NCBI RefSeq assembly: GCF_030658505.1 | Contig: NZ_JAUTXR010000195.1 | Coordinates: forward strand, 290,762-354,761 | Source of the DNA: Stenotrophomonas raiganjensis (SeqCode) | GTDB lineage: Bacteria; Pseudomonadota; Gammaproteobacteria; Xanthomonadales; Xanthomonadaceae | Direction: 5' to 3' | DNA length: 64,000 nucleotides | In this document: positions 43,099 through 52,556 of the stretch, one piece after another | Layout of the letters: each line of letters begins with the position of its first letter | How positions within the stretch are numbered: position 1 is the stretch's first letter | Notes under the pieces: generated by a model | Database searches by the model: none | What the model was told of the DNA's origin: nothing | Seen by the model: the letters and a program-made list of their open reading frames with translations, nothing else | Translations under genes and position numbers: made by a program

Positions 43099-44289
43099 TC
43101 AGTCGAGCGCCCCCAACAGCCACGCCGCGCAGCGGTCGACGTCACCGGAACCATGCCAGCAATGGAAAGCGACCCGCAGGTAGCCCTGGCGGACGCTGCT
43201 GTGGATTCCCTGCCCCTCTGCCGCCGCCAGCAGTAGCGCCAGCTGCGGCTCTGGAAGTGCAAAGCAGAGCGTCGGACCGAGGCGATCGCGTTCAAGCAAC
43301 GCAGTCAACCGTGCACTTTCAGCGCGCCAGGCGGCTCCACCCGACGCCAGTCGTTGCAGCAGCTGCCGCTGCAGTGACGCGACATGCGCCTGGATGGCCA
43401 CCGCACCCCCGCATCCCAGCAGCAGCTGGATCGACGATGCAAGCGCGGCACACGACAGGATGGAAGGACTGCCCGCCTCCAGGCGGCGGCCATCGGCTGC
43501 CCACAGGTCGGCCGATGGCCCCGGCTCCGACGTCTGCGAGAATTCCTCGGGGCCGGACAGCCAGGTGCCCAGCGGAACCAGCTTCTGGCGGAAGCTGGAA
43601 TCGGTCCACAGGAAGCCCTGCCCCTGCAGGCCGAGCAGGCCCTTGTGGCCACCTGTCGCCAGCGCGCTCACTCCGGCCAGTGCCGGCCCGGTGGTGCCAG
43701 CACCCTGGATCGCGTCAACCACCAGATCGACGCCCACGGCGCGGCACGCCGCCCCCAGTTTCTGCAGATCCAGCTTGATCCCATCCTGGAAGCGCACCCA
43801 GGACACGGCGATCATCCGCGTACGCGCTGTGATCGCCTCGATCAGCCGATCTTCCGGCGCGTCCGCTGCCGTCGGGCACCGGCCAGCATCCCACAGATCG
43901 ACCTCACGGCACTGTACGCCACGCTGTGCGAGGGCCAGCCACGGCAGTCGATTGCTGGGGAACTCGCCCGCAGGTATCAGGATCTCGTCGCCCACGTTCC
44001 AGGGATAGCCGAACGCCACCGCCTCCAGGCCGGAGGACGTACAGGTCATCAGGCTGATGTCCGCCGTGTCCGCAGCCAGCAGCGTTGCAGCGGCGCGCCG
44101 CAACCCGCGTTGCACCTCCAGGAAATCCTCCTCCCAGCGCATCTCCCAGGGGCGCAGCTGCGCTCGCATCAGTGCCTGGATTGCATCCGCCGATACACGC
44201 GGCAATGGCCCGTCCTTGCAATGGGAAAGCCAGAGCACATCGCCGGGCATGTCGAACGCGGCAGGGTCAACCAAGGGCGCAGTAGTCAT
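43099..44289 (-). CDS. class V aminotransferase-like PLP enzyme
   Basis: A 396-aa fold-type I PLP enzyme of the NifS/class V group. The PLP Lys lies in ALATGGHKGLLGLQG, VDLVVDAIQGAGTTG provides the Asp that contacts the pyridine N, and MTCTSSGLEAVAFG is the phosphate-binding region. Cysteine desulfurase, isopenicillin epimerase and kynureninase-like roles are all possible. It follows the two permease genes on the same strand. Confidence 0.82.
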   Translation of the reverse strand: MTTAPLVDPAAFDMPGDVLWLSHCKDGPLPRVSADAIQALMRAQLRPWEMRWEEDFLEVQRGLRRAAATLLAADTADISLMTCTSSGLEAVAFGYPWNVGDEILIPAGEFPSNRLPWLALAQRGVQCREVDLWDAGRCPTAADAPEDRLIEAITARTRMIAVSWVRFQDGIKLDLQKLGAACRAVGVDLVVDAIQGAGTTGPALAGVSALATGGHKGLLGLQGQGFLWTDSSFRQKLVPLGTWLSGPEEFSQTSEPGPSADLWAADGRRLEAGSPSILSCAALASSIQLLLGCGGAVAIQAHVASLQRQLLQRLASGGAAWRAESARLTALLERDRLGPTLCFALPEPQLALLLAAAEGQGIHSSVRQGYLRVAFHCWHGSGDVDRCAAWLLGALD

Positions 44290-44379
44290 CGGGAAAGCAG
44301 CGGCAACGTTGGAGTTGCCCGCATCATGCGGGCGGCGCCCGCGCCCGCGTCAAGCGCCGTGAGCATGCCGCACCGGAAA

Positions 44380-45594
44380 TCAGGCGGACCGGATGGCCTG
44401 CACCGGCATGATCGCCGATGCCCTCAAGGCAGGCGCCAGCACCGCCACCTGCCCCAGCAACCACAGCACCAGCGCACTGATCGGCAGGTACGCCAGAGGG
44501 AGCCGCGGCAATTCGTAGAACCGCATCAGCCCCAGATTGAGCGCATAGGCCAGCAGCGTGCCAACAGCGACGCCCAGGCTGACGACCAGGAAGTTCTCCA
44601 GCTGGAAGTAGCGCAGGATGTCGCCACGGGTTGCACCCAGCGCGCGACGGATGCCGATCTGCCGGCGCCGCTGCTCCACCCAGTAGCTGGCCAGACCGAC
44701 AATGCCCAGCGCGGTGGCGCCCAGCAGTGCGATGATCACGCCAGCCAGCAGCGCCATCATCATATTGGCGCCACGGAAGTAGTCCGCACGGAGTTCTGGC
44801 AATGTACGGCTCGCATCCTGGTCGAACACGATGTCAGGTGCCACCGCCGCCACCGCCTGCTGTGCGTCGGCCATCACCCTCGGCAGCGCCTCCGGCCTGG
44901 CCCGCAGCAGATAGCGCCCTGCCAGTCGCGGACCGGGCGCAGCCGGCATCAGTACCGACCAATCGTTGCCCAGCGCCTCCCCGCCGCCAGGCTGCGAGAC
45001 GGCCAGGTGCTCGACCACGCCAATGACGGTGAAGCGGCTGTCCATCGACCACAGGCTGCGCCCTATCGCCGGCTGCCCGGGCCAGTAGCGTTCCGCCAGC
45101 TGCTGTGTCACCAGGATCGGTGCGTTCGCTGGCACGTAGCGCCCAATCGGCGCGTATTCGGCTGCGTCGGGCAAGCGCCCGGCGAGCAGCTTCAGATCCA
45201 GCGCCTGGATCGCCACCGCATCACCCAGATAGAAATCGAGAACACCGCCGAACACCTTGCCCCCCTCATCGGTCTTGACGCCCGCGCGGACGCCCGGCTC
45301 GCCGAATGGAACCGCGCTGATGACTCCCACCGACGTCACCCCGGGAATGGCCTGCAGCGCACGGGTCACGCGGGCATTGAGATCGGCGGCCTGCGCCGCA
45401 TCGAATCCGGAGACCTGCACGATGCCCAGTGACGATTCGGCGATGCCACTGTCCAGATGCAGCGCGCGCCCCTTCTCCATCAGCATGAAGATGGCATTGC
45501 ACAGCACCGCACAGGCAAGCGCAATCTCCATCGCAATCAACAGCGTGGCCAGCCGGTGCTTGCGCAGCGCTGCGATGATCAGTCCGGTCTGCAT
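44380..45594 (-). CDS. MacB/FtsX-type ABC transporter permease (2)
   Basis: A 404-aa permease. One N-terminal helix (LLIAMEIALACAVLCNAIFM) is followed by a periplasmic MacB-like domain, then three C-terminal helices (MALLAGVIIALLGATALGIV, FLVVSLGVAVGTLLAYALNL, ALVLWLLGQVAVLAP). EQRRRQIGIRRALGATRGDI is the FtsX-domain coupling motif. The ATG at 45594 is set by homology; the frame runs on upstream. It needs an ATPase partner not encoded here. Confidence 0.85.
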   Translation of the reverse strand: MQTGLIIAALRKHRLATLLIAMEIALACAVLCNAIFMLMEKGRALHLDSGIAESSLGIVQVSGFDAAQAADLNARVTRALQAIPGVTSVGVISAVPFGEPGVRAGVKTDEGGKVFGGVLDFYLGDAVAIQALDLKLLAGRLPDAAEYAPIGRYVPANAPILVTQQLAERYWPGQPAIGRSLWSMDSRFTVIGVVEHLAVSQPGGGEALGNDWSVLMPAAPGPRLAGRYLLRARPEALPRVMADAQQAVAAVAPDIVFDQDASRTLPELRADYFRGANMMMALLAGVIIALLGATALGIVGLASYWVEQRRRQIGIRRALGATRGDILRYFQLENFLVVSLGVAVGTLLAYALNLGLMRFYELPRLPLAYLPISALVLWLLGQVAVLAPALRASAIMPVQAIRSA

Positions 45595-45605
45595 GGTGGT
45601 TTCCT

Positions 45606-46925
45606 TTACAGCAGCTTGAGCTGCGCGACGGGCTGGATCGAACTGGCGCGATAGGCGGGAATCGCGCCCGCCAGCAGGCTGGCCAGCAGTGAAAGGCCGA
45701 AGGTGGCCGCGAACATGGACAGGTCGAGGTGGATCAGGTCCGCGTAGGCGACCGGCTGGCTGCGGATCACCCACAGGCCCAGCCCGGTCAGCACCAGCCC
45801 ACCCACCCCACCGGCCATGCCGATCAGTCCCGCCTCCAGCATGCACTGCATGAACACCGCGCGGCGGCTGGCCCCCAGCGCACGCCTCAGGCCGATCTCC
45901 CCGCCGTGCCGCAGGAAGCGGGCCAGCAGCAGCCCGACCACATTGGCCAGGCACACCACCAGGAACGCGAAGGACAGTACCGTCTGCACCCTTACATCAC
46001 TGGGCACGACCTGGTTGAAGTCCAGCCACTCCATCAACGAACGGAGCCGGGTGTTGTCTGCGTGCCGGATCCGTCCCAGGCGCTGCTGTTCGCTCGCGTA
46101 GTTGGCCAGATACCGGCGATAGCCGGCCACCTTCTCCGGGCTGTTCAATTCCACCCAGACCGCAACCGCCACGCAGGGCGAGTTCTGCAGCACTCCCGGC
46201 CGTTCCGGCGTAGCCCAGCAGGTGAAGGGCTGGAAATCCCCTTCGCTGGCATCCAGGCTGGTCGACATTGGCAGATAGATGTCATCCGCCGCCGCATAGA
46301 AGCTTGACGTCTCGCCGCCCGAGAACCGCCCGCCCCTGATCTTGTAGAACAGGGGCGACGGCCGCCATTGATCCAGTACGCCGATGACCTGCATGTGCGT
46401 GTCCTTGACCCGGAGGGTCTGGCCGACGCTGTCACGGCCACCGAACAAGCGCTGGTTCAATCGTGAGGAAATGACCACCACACGTCCACGGCGCCGGTCA
46501 TCATCCGCCGTCCAGCCGCGACCGTACCGGAACGGCACCTCGAACATCGGGAAGAAGTCCGCGGTGGTCGAGATCGAAGACGCCATCAGGGGTGCCGCCC
46601 CGGCGTGGTCGGAACGGAGCTTCACCGGATTGACCACAACCAGGGTCTGACGGTCTGCCTGCCCGGATGACCAGAGGTCATGCGCGGTCCGATAGTCGAG
46701 CACGTCATGCGGCTCCCGCCCCTTCGAGCCGGGATCGACATCCACCTGCGGATAGAAGATGTGATGGCTCCGGCCGGGCAGCGGGTCGCCGGAAAGCAGG
46801 TGGGTGACGGTCAGTGTGGTCATGCTTGCGCCGATGCCCACGGCAACCGCGAGCACCATCAACGCGGTAATGACCATATTGCGCCTGGCGTTACGCAGCG
46901 CCAGTTTCAGGTAATAGCCCATCAT
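45606..46925 (-). CDS. MacB/FtsX-type ABC transporter permease (1)
   Basis: A 439-aa permease with the same layout: N-terminal helix (MVITALMVLAVAVGIGA), a long periplasmic domain, then three helices from about residue 315. RHGGEIGLRRALGASRRAV is the coupling motif. It is separated by 11 bp from the second permease and begins their operon. GGAGGG lies about 12 nt before ATG 46925. A heteromeric exporter is likely. It diverges from a GNAT gene. Confidence 0.85.
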   Translation of the reverse strand: MMGYYLKLALRNARRNMVITALMVLAVAVGIGASMTTLTVTHLLSGDPLPGRSHHIFYPQVDVDPGSKGREPHDVLDYRTAHDLWSSGQADRQTLVVVNPVKLRSDHAGAAPLMASSISTTADFFPMFEVPFRYGRGWTADDDRRRGRVVVISSRLNQRLFGGRDSVGQTLRVKDTHMQVIGVLDQWRPSPLFYKIRGGRFSGGETSSFYAAADDIYLPMSTSLDASEGDFQPFTCWATPERPGVLQNSPCVAVAVWVELNSPEKVAGYRRYLANYASEQQRLGRIRHADNTRLRSLMEWLDFNQVVPSDVRVQTVLSFAFLVVCLANVVGLLLARFLRHGGEIGLRRALGASRRAVFMQCMLEAGLIGMAGGVGGLVLTGLGLWVIRSQPVAYADLIHLDLSMFAATFGLSLLASLLAGAIPAYRASSIQPVAQLKLL

Positions 46926-47011
46926 GGAAGCCGCATCCCTCCGCATCCGTCATGCTCGATGCAGATACGATGCATGGGTTGCTGGAAAGGTTTAAACGGA
47001 TGAGGCGAACA

Positions 47012-47530
47012 ATGAGCGCACACCCCGGCAATACCGGCATGCAGGCATGGGGCGGTTTCTCGATCCGCCCCCTGCGCCCCGATGACCTGGACCTGATCTG
47101 CGCCCACCGCGAGGCGATGTTCCGCGAAAGCGGCCGTAACGAGGAGCTGCTGCAGCAGATGGCCGCGCCGTTCCGTGGCTGGCTCGCGCCGCGACTGGCT
47201 TCCGGCGACTATTTCGGTTTCATCCTCGGCGACCAGCAACGTCCCATCGCGGGCATCGGCCTGATGCTGATCGACTGGCCGCCTCACCCCGCCCACCCTC
47301 TGCAGGACAAGCGCGGCTACGTGCTCAACGTCTATGTGGACCCCGGCTATCGGCGGCGGGGCATCGCCCGCAAGCTGATGCAACTGGCCGACGACGCGTT
47401 CGCCGAAAGGAAGGTGAGCTATGCAATCCTGCATGCCACTGCCCAAGCGACACCGCTATATGCCGGGCTGGGCTGGGCCGGGACCAGCGAAATGGCGCGT
47501 GCACTGCACGGGAATGGCAGCAGCCCATGA
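47012..47530 (+). CDS. GNAT-family N-acetyltransferase
   Basis: A 172-aa acetyltransferase. FSIRPLRPDDLDLI starts the fold, VLNVYVDPGYRRRGIARKL holds the acetyl-CoA loop, and TPLYAGLGWAGTSEM is near the C-terminus. The frame is open from 46952, but GAGGCG sits 7 nt before ATG 47012, the likely start. The substrate is unknown. It diverges from the permease pair across about 86 bp. Confidence 0.85.
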   Translation: MSAHPGNTGMQAWGGFSIRPLRPDDLDLICAHREAMFRESGRNEELLQQMAAPFRGWLAPRLASGDYFGFILGDQQRPIAGIGLMLIDWPPHPAHPLQDKRGYVLNVYVDPGYRRRGIARKLMQLADDAFAERKVSYAILHATAQATPLYAGLGWAGTSEMARALHGNGSSP

Positions 47531-47628
47531 AGCTGCCCGCTCGTCGTGACGCATCACATTAATACCCCCCCATGCAAAGCCATCGGCTTTCATGAAGCCT
47601 TCGCCACGCCACCCAAGGACGTTTCGCC

Positions 47629-48060
47629 GTGAGACAACGCACCATTCTCTGCCCGCTCATCCAGAACCAGGGCGCCTACCTGCTCTGCCGCATGCCCATC
47701 GATCGCGGCGCCTTCCCGGGCCAATGGGCGCTGTCAGGCGGCGGACTGGAACCGGACGAGCGCATCGAAGACGGCCTGCGCCGCGAAATCCGCGAGGAAC
47801 TGGGTGAGCGCCTGCAGATCGGACACATCCAACCCTGGACCTTCCGCGACGACATCCGCACCAAGCTGTATCCGGACGGCTCCAGCGAGCAGATCCACAT
47901 GATCTACCTGATCTTTGACTGCGAAGCACTGAACCGCGACGTCACCCTCAACGAGGAGTTCGATGCACATGCCTGGGTGCATCCGCAGGAGCTGGCCGAC
48001 TACGACCTCAACGCCGCAACCCGGATCACACTTGCCGCGAAAGGCTTGCTTCCGGCCTGA
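47629..48060 (+). CDS. nudI: nucleoside triphosphatase NudI (Nudix hydrolase)
   Basis: A 143-aa Nudix enzyme. The Nudix box reads [14 protein letters not shown] then [41 protein letters not shown] and [16 protein letters not shown] closely follow the E. coli NudI sequence, which hydrolyses pyrimidine deoxynucleoside triphosphates. It starts with GTG. A perfect 10-bp inverted repeat follows the gene at 48088-48114. Confidence 0.92.
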   Translation: MRQRTILCPLIQNQGAYLLCRMPIDRGAFPGQWALSGGGLEPDERIEDGLRREIREELGERLQIGHIQPWTFRDDIRTKLYPDGSSEQIHMIYLIFDCEALNRDVTLNEEFDAHAWVHPQELADYDLNAATRITLAAKGLLPA

Positions 48061-48087
48061 CGATCCAACAAGTCAATCAATCGACGC

Positions 48088-48122
48088 GAATCGATGGCCA
48101 CAACCCATCGATTCTTAAGAAT
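48088..48122. promoter_or_regulatory. two adjacent palindromes upstream of the BvgA-like gene
   Basis: GAATCGATGG and CCATCGATTC (7-nt spacer) form one dyad, and ATTCTTAAGAAT, overlapping its end, is a perfect 12-bp palindrome. They may be operators of the downstream regulator or part of the nudI 3' end. Confidence 0.4.
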
Positions 48123-48212
48123 AATCGCAAAAGCCCTGCAGATTCGATGATCAGCGAGGCACCAGCGCCAGAATGATCGCCACGCCCTCGGGCGCCGATC
48201 ACCTCCCCGCGC

Positions 48213-48839
48213 ATGAATGGATACCCCGCACCGCGCCGACTGCGCCTTGCACTTCTGGACGACCATGAAGTGGTACGTCGTGGCACCGTCCTGCACCTGT
48301 CGCAGGACGACCGTTTCAGGATCGTCGCCAGCCACGGACACAGCGATGGCTTCATCCAGGCCCTGCATCGGACCCAGGCAGACGTCGCCATCATCGACCT
48401 GACCCTGGGCCGCGACGACCGCACCAGCGCGCAGCTGATTCCCCTGCTGCGCGCCACGTTTCCACGCACGCCCCTGCTTGCCTTCGCCACGTTGTCACCT
48501 TCCACCCATCTCCATCACCTGCTGGAGGCGGGTATCAGCGGCGTCGTCAGCAAGGCCGAGCCGCTGCCCATGCTGTCCGATGCGATCGTGCGGGTCTCGC
48601 AGGGGCTGGAGCGCCTGCCCCCCGATTGCATCGTTCCGGCCGACTGCAGCGAACTCAGCCGCAATGAACGCGAAGTACTGGACCTGCTGCTGTCCGGCCT
48701 GACCGTCTCCGAGATCGCGCAGCGACGCCATCGCAGCGTCAAGACCGTCAGCACGCAGAAGGTCGCGGTACTGCGCAAGCTTGGGCTGCGCAACGATGCG
48801 GAGATCTATGCGCTGCGGCGCCCGCCGGATGCACCATGA
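48213..48839 (+). CDS. LuxR-family response regulator (BvgA/RcsB-like)
   Basis: A 208-aa regulator. The receiver has LALLDDHEVVRRG and ADVAIIDLTLGRDD. The LuxR-type helix-turn-helix has LSRNEREVLDLLLSGLTVSE and RHRSVKTVSTQK. Its stop overlaps the ATG of the hybrid kinase, so the two form a BvgAS-like pair. It should bind DNA when phosphorylated by the partner. Confidence 0.9.
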   Translation: MNGYPAPRRLRLALLDDHEVVRRGTVLHLSQDDRFRIVASHGHSDGFIQALHRTQADVAIIDLTLGRDDRTSAQLIPLLRATFPRTPLLAFATLSPSTHLHHLLEAGISGVVSKAEPLPMLSDAIVRVSQGLERLPPDCIVPADCSELSRNEREVLDLLLSGLTVSEIAQRRHRSVKTVSTQKVAVLRKLGLRNDAEIYALRRPPDAP

Positions 48840-51163
48840 GGCCGCAACGTCACTCACAGTCGCACGCCCCCACCCTCCTGCTGCTGGCCCTGCTTCTGCT
48901 GCCGGCCGCTTCGGCCGGGGACGCGCAGTCGCATCAGTGGGCCGCCGGCCGCGAGGTGCGCGTGGCCACTGCGCCGTCGTTGCGCCCGTTGCCACCGGCG
49001 CTGGCCGGTTCCGCCCCGCTGCCGACCCTGGCGCATGGCTACGCGGACCTGGTGGCGCGGCATTCCGGACTGCAGTTCAAGGAACGCCCCTACCCCAGCA
49101 CGGGCGCATCGATACGTGCCGTGTGCGAGGAGGATGCCGACCTGGTGCTGGTGGTGGGTGCCGCACGCCACCTGCAGCTACCCTGCCCGCACCTGGTGGC
49201 GTCTGCTCCGTTCCGTGGCGGCACAACCGTGCTGGCAGGCCGCACCGGCATGCGCCTGCCACATCGCATCACCCAGATAGAGGGCCAGGTACTGGCCGTG
49301 GTCGACGGCGGGCCTTACGCCGGCTGGATTGCAGCCCATCATCCGCAGGTGCAGCTGTTGTACCTGCCCGATCGCCACGCCACCCTGGCTGCTGTCGAGA
49401 CGGGAATGGCCGATTTCGCGATCGGTGTGGAGGCCACCCTGCAGCCGATGATCCGCCAGTACTTCACTGGCGCACTGCAGCTGCAACCGCTTGAAAGCGG
49501 ATTTTCCACCGACCTGCGCCTGCTGGTGCGCCAGGCAGACCAGCAGCTGCTCGCACGCATCGACCGCGCCCTGCAGGACATCACATTGGAAGAGCACGCC
49601 GGGCTGCTGCAGCGCTGGGCGTTGCAGGTCCTGCCCGCGCCGGTCGAAAGGGCCCTGGACTGGCTGCGCATGCCGCCTCCCGTCTGGCTGCTGGCCGTGC
49701 TGGCCCTGCTGGCTGGCCTGCCGGTATCCTGGCTTTTGCTGGCGTCACGGCAGGGCCGTGATCGGCGCAGCGGGACGCGCGCGGTAGGCATGATCAGCCA
49801 CGAGATGCGCAATGCGGCGCAAGCGGTGCTGGCGTCGATCGACCTGCTCAGCCAGTCGCCTGCGTCCAGGGCGCAACGCGAGCTGCTTGCCGCGGCAACC
49901 GCGGCCGGCCAGGGCCTGCGCGGCATGTTGAATCGATCACTCGAGTTCGCCCGGTTGGCCGAAGGCCGGTTCACGCCACGCGCCCGCGCCTGCGATGCGC
50001 GCCTTGTCTGCCAGCAATCCCTCGACGCAATCCGCGCCCAGGCACAGCAGAAAGGCCTGGCACTGCACTTCGAAGGCGCACCGGACGCCGCAGCGGCTGT
50101 CGTTCTCGACCCGGAAGGCCTCCGCCAGATTGTCGACAACCTGCTCGCCAATGCCGTGAAATTCACCGACGTGGGCGGTGTCGAGCTGCACCTGCAGCTG
50201 AGGCCCGCAACGAAGCCGCAGGCGCTGCTGCTGGATGTGATCGACAGCGGCATTGGCATCGACGCCGGCCTGGCGGCACGCTTGTTCCAACCTTTCCACC
50301 AGGGCAGCGACGGGCAGGCACGCGGCGGCAGCGGGCTGGGCCTGGCAATTGCGCGCGAGCTGGCGCACGCCATGCGCGGCACCCTGGTCCTGCACAGCGT
50401 GCCCGGGCGCGGAAGCCGCTTCAGCCTACGCTTGCCGGTACGCGCCGCGAAGGCCGGTGTTGCGCCGACGACGCCCCCTGCGCCGGGCACGCCATTGACG
50501 GGCCTGGAGCTGCTGCTGATCGAAGACCATGCGTTGAACCGGCAGGTGATCGCCGAGCAGCTGCGCCGGCTGGGCGCAGGCGTCCATGCACTGGGCGATG
50601 CTGCCGGCGCGCTGCGAGAGCAGGCCCGGCACCCGCGATCGATCGCACTGGTGGATATCGGCTTGCCGGGAATGGATGGCTATTCCCTGGCGCAGGAGCT
50701 GCGCCGGCAGTCCAGCGGCGCGTTGCGGCTGGTGGCACTGTCGGCACACACAGGGCGCCGGCACAATACGCGTTGCCGCAAGGCGGGGTTCGACGCAATC
50801 CTGGCAAAGCCCCTGCAGATCGAACGGTTGCTGCAGGCCATTGGGCTTCCGCCCGGGACAGGCGCCCCGCGGGCCGACACCATCGTGCCGCTGGACCCGG
50901 TCCACCTGGCCGACATCAAGTGCGAGCTGAGCGGCATCGACGAGGCCGCCGGGAAGCACGATGCGATGGCATTGCGTCATCACGCGCACCGCCTTCAGGG
51001 CACCCTGCAGATCTGCGGCGCGGCCGAGCAGGCCGACATCGCCGCCGATCTCTGGGCGCTGGGAAATGACGCCGCACCCGACTGGATCGATGTGCGGCGC
51101 CTGCTGCAGGTGCTGCAGCACTGGCACGGCTCCCGCAGTGCGGAAGCCATGCCCCCGGCCTGA
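48836..51163 (+). CDS. BvgS-like hybrid sensor kinase
   Basis: A 775-aa kinase. A signal peptide (TLLLLALLLLPAASAGDA) is followed by one periplasmic SBP_bac_3-like (Venus flytrap) domain to residue 275 and a transmembrane helix (VWLLAVLALLAGLPVSWLLL). The HisKA/HATPase has MISHEMRNAAQAVLASIDLL, NLLANAVKFTDVG and GGSGLGLAIA, then a receiver (LLLIEDHALNRQV, IALVDIGLPGMDGY) and an HPt (LRHHAHRLQGTLQICGA). The full phosphorelay is on one chain. It lacks the PAS domain of BvgS. Confidence 0.9.
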   Translation: MRPQRHSQSHAPTLLLLALLLLPAASAGDAQSHQWAAGREVRVATAPSLRPLPPALAGSAPLPTLAHGYADLVARHSGLQFKERPYPSTGASIRAVCEEDADLVLVVGAARHLQLPCPHLVASAPFRGGTTVLAGRTGMRLPHRITQIEGQVLAVVDGGPYAGWIAAHHPQVQLLYLPDRHATLAAVETGMADFAIGVEATLQPMIRQYFTGALQLQPLESGFSTDLRLLVRQADQQLLARIDRALQDITLEEHAGLLQRWALQVLPAPVERALDWLRMPPPVWLLAVLALLAGLPVSWLLLASRQGRDRRSGTRAVGMISHEMRNAAQAVLASIDLLSQSPASRAQRELLAAATAAGQGLRGMLNRSLEFARLAEGRFTPRARACDARLVCQQSLDAIRAQAQQKGLALHFEGAPDAAAAVVLDPEGLRQIVDNLLANAVKFTDVGGVELHLQLRPATKPQALLLDVIDSGIGIDAGLAARLFQPFHQGSDGQARGGSGLGLAIARELAHAMRGTLVLHSVPGRGSRFSLRLPVRAAKAGVAPTTPPAPGTPLTGLELLLIEDHALNRQVIAEQLRRLGAGVHALGDAAGALREQARHPRSIALVDIGLPGMDGYSLAQELRRQSSGALRLVALSAHTGRRHNTRCRKAGFDAILAKPLQIERLLQAIGLPPGTGAPRADTIVPLDPVHLADIKCELSGIDEAAGKHDAMALRHHAHRLQGTLQICGAAEQADIAADLWALGNDAAPDWIDVRRLLQVLQHWHGSRSAEAMPPA

Positions 51164-51919
51164 TCAGGCCGCCAGGCGCTGGACCTGGCGACGGGTCAGG
51201 TCGTTGAAGCGGCCCAGCGACATCAGGTGCTGGTGGATCAGGGCCAGCCAGCCGCTGCGGTGCCACTCGACCACGGTCGCTTCCGGCAGCGCCACGAACT
51301 TCTCGACGTCGACGACCAGGAAGCCATTGAGATTGAACTCACGGCCGTCCGGGGTGCGCACGGTAGCATTGCGCTCGACCAGCAGGCCGTTGTCGACCAG
51401 CGCCTTGGAGAAGGCCTGGGTCTGTTCGTGCTCGCGGGTGAACTGGCCGCAGAACTCCAGCGCCTGCTGCACCATGTCGGTGGCCTTGCCATCGACGAAC
51501 AGCGGCTGGCCTTCGTCACCGCCCTTGACCACGCGCGGATTGTCTTCGTCGATGCCCAGCAGGAAATCGTTCTCGGCGCCGGTGTCGATGAAGATGAAGG
51601 GGTGGCGACGCAGGTAGGCCGGGATGTAAGCCTCGTCTTCCCACAGGCCGTCCTTGATGAACAGGTTCTGGTCGGACACGCCAACGGCCGCCATCGGCAC
51701 CGCGGTCGGGCCGGCGAACAGGATCGGGAAGTGGTGCAGTGCCAGCGAGAACTCGCCCAGCACCAGCGGAATGGCATTGTTGCCGGCGGCGAACTCGAGC
51801 TTGCCCGGCAGGATGCGCAGGTCGGCATGCACATCGGCCTGCAGCGGCACCGGACGGGTATAGAACAGGGGGGCGCCGCTCGGCGCCGCTTCGGTGGTGG
51901 TGTCGCTGGTGGTGGTCAT
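51164..51919 (-). CDS. SapC-family protein
   Basis: A 251-aa SapC-like protein of the kind common in Xanthomonadales and often found near TonB receptors or peptidases. ADLRILPGKLEFAAGNNAIP starts the domain, and FCGQFTREHEQTQAFSKALV is near the centre. The role is not clear; some are linked to S-layer or peptide uptake. The ATG at 51919 is chosen over 51952 because homology starts close after it. Confidence 0.75.
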   Translation of the reverse strand: MTTTSDTTTEAAPSGAPLFYTRPVPLQADVHADLRILPGKLEFAAGNNAIPLVLGEFSLALHHFPILFAGPTAVPMAAVGVSDQNLFIKDGLWEDEAYIPAYLRRHPFIFIDTGAENDFLLGIDEDNPRVVKGGDEGQPLFVDGKATDMVQQALEFCGQFTREHEQTQAFSKALVDNGLLVERNATVRTPDGREFNLNGFLVVDVEKFVALPEATVVEWHRSGWLALIHQHLMSLGRFNDLTRRQVQRLAA

Positions 51920-52029
51920 CTTGGGAACCGTTCGATCATGCGCGCCTGCCATCCCGGGCGCGCCAGCGGGAACAACCTGAATCCCGCATTATCAACAAGC
52001 TCGATGACAACGGCCACCCCACCGACGGC

Positions 52030-52302
52030 CTATTTCAGCTGCAGGGGGTAGCGCTGCCAGAGGACGTGGACCAGGAAGCCCGCCAGTTCGGTGTCGCGCG
52101 CACTGACCGCGGCACGGATCTTGTCCAGCAGCACCATGTCCGAGCAGGAGCGCACATCGGCGTGGTTGGCCTGCCCCGCCCGGCGCGCGCGATAGCGCGC
52201 GGCCCGCTGTGCATCACTCATGGCGTACCCGAACTTGGGCGGACGACCGCGCTTGCGCGGCAGGGTCAGCTCCAGGGTTCCGGGGTCTTTGTCATCACGC
52301 AT
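52030..52302 (-). CDS. small AT-hook-like DNA-binding protein
   Basis: A 90-aa protein. KRGRPPKFGYAMSDAQRAARYRAR has an AT-hook-like RGRPPK and a basic helix, then a helical C-terminus ends in VLWQRYPLQLK. It is probably a small DNA-binding protein. The ATG at 52302 follows variable sequence. No closer family is recognised. Confidence 0.6.
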   Translation of the reverse strand: MRDDKDPGTLELTLPRKRGRPPKFGYAMSDAQRAARYRARRAGQANHADVRSCSDMVLLDKIRAAVSARDTELAGFLVHVLWQRYPLQLK

Positions 52303-52438
52303 GAGAGGGGTGCGGGCGGCGGCGAGCAACGGGGGGTGCGCAATTTATCGTGAGGCATCACTTTAATCCAGCTTTTTCTGCAGTTTTGTTGCGATGCAAT
52401 GCAAATATTCGCGCACCGATGCGGATTCATCCACGCAC

Positions 52439-52490
52439 GGCGTGGACCTGCTACAGATCCCGCGCCGCGATCGCCCGGCAGGTCCACGCC
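52439..52490. repeat. 13-bp inverted repeat in intergenic region
   Basis: GGCGTGGACCTGC and GCAGGTCCACGCC are perfect arms around 26 nt. The match extends further with two mismatches. It lies just past the end of the EF-G paralog's terminator; it may be a decayed mobile palindrome. Confidence 0.5.
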
Positions 52491-52518
52491 ATGCGCGGAT
52501 ACGGGAGCCACGGCAACG

Positions 52519-52549
52519 CAAAAAAAGGGAGCCCGCGAACGGGCTCCCT
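52519..52549 (-). terminator. rho-independent terminator of the EF-G gene
   Basis: On the reverse strand AGGGAGCCCG, loop TTCG, CGGGCTCCCT and then a run of T residues; it follows the fusA2 stop by 8 bp. Confidence 0.9.
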
Positions 52550-52556
52550 ACCTTCC

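Noticed and set aside
43384..45432. 682-codon open frame opposite the aminotransferase and permease genes
   Set aside because: His/Arg/Gln-rich antisense translation without motifs, crossing two well-supported reverse-strand genes.
46945..46975. RpoE-type promoter before the GNAT gene
   Set aside because: GCATCC is present, but ATAC replaces CGTA at the 16-nt distance.
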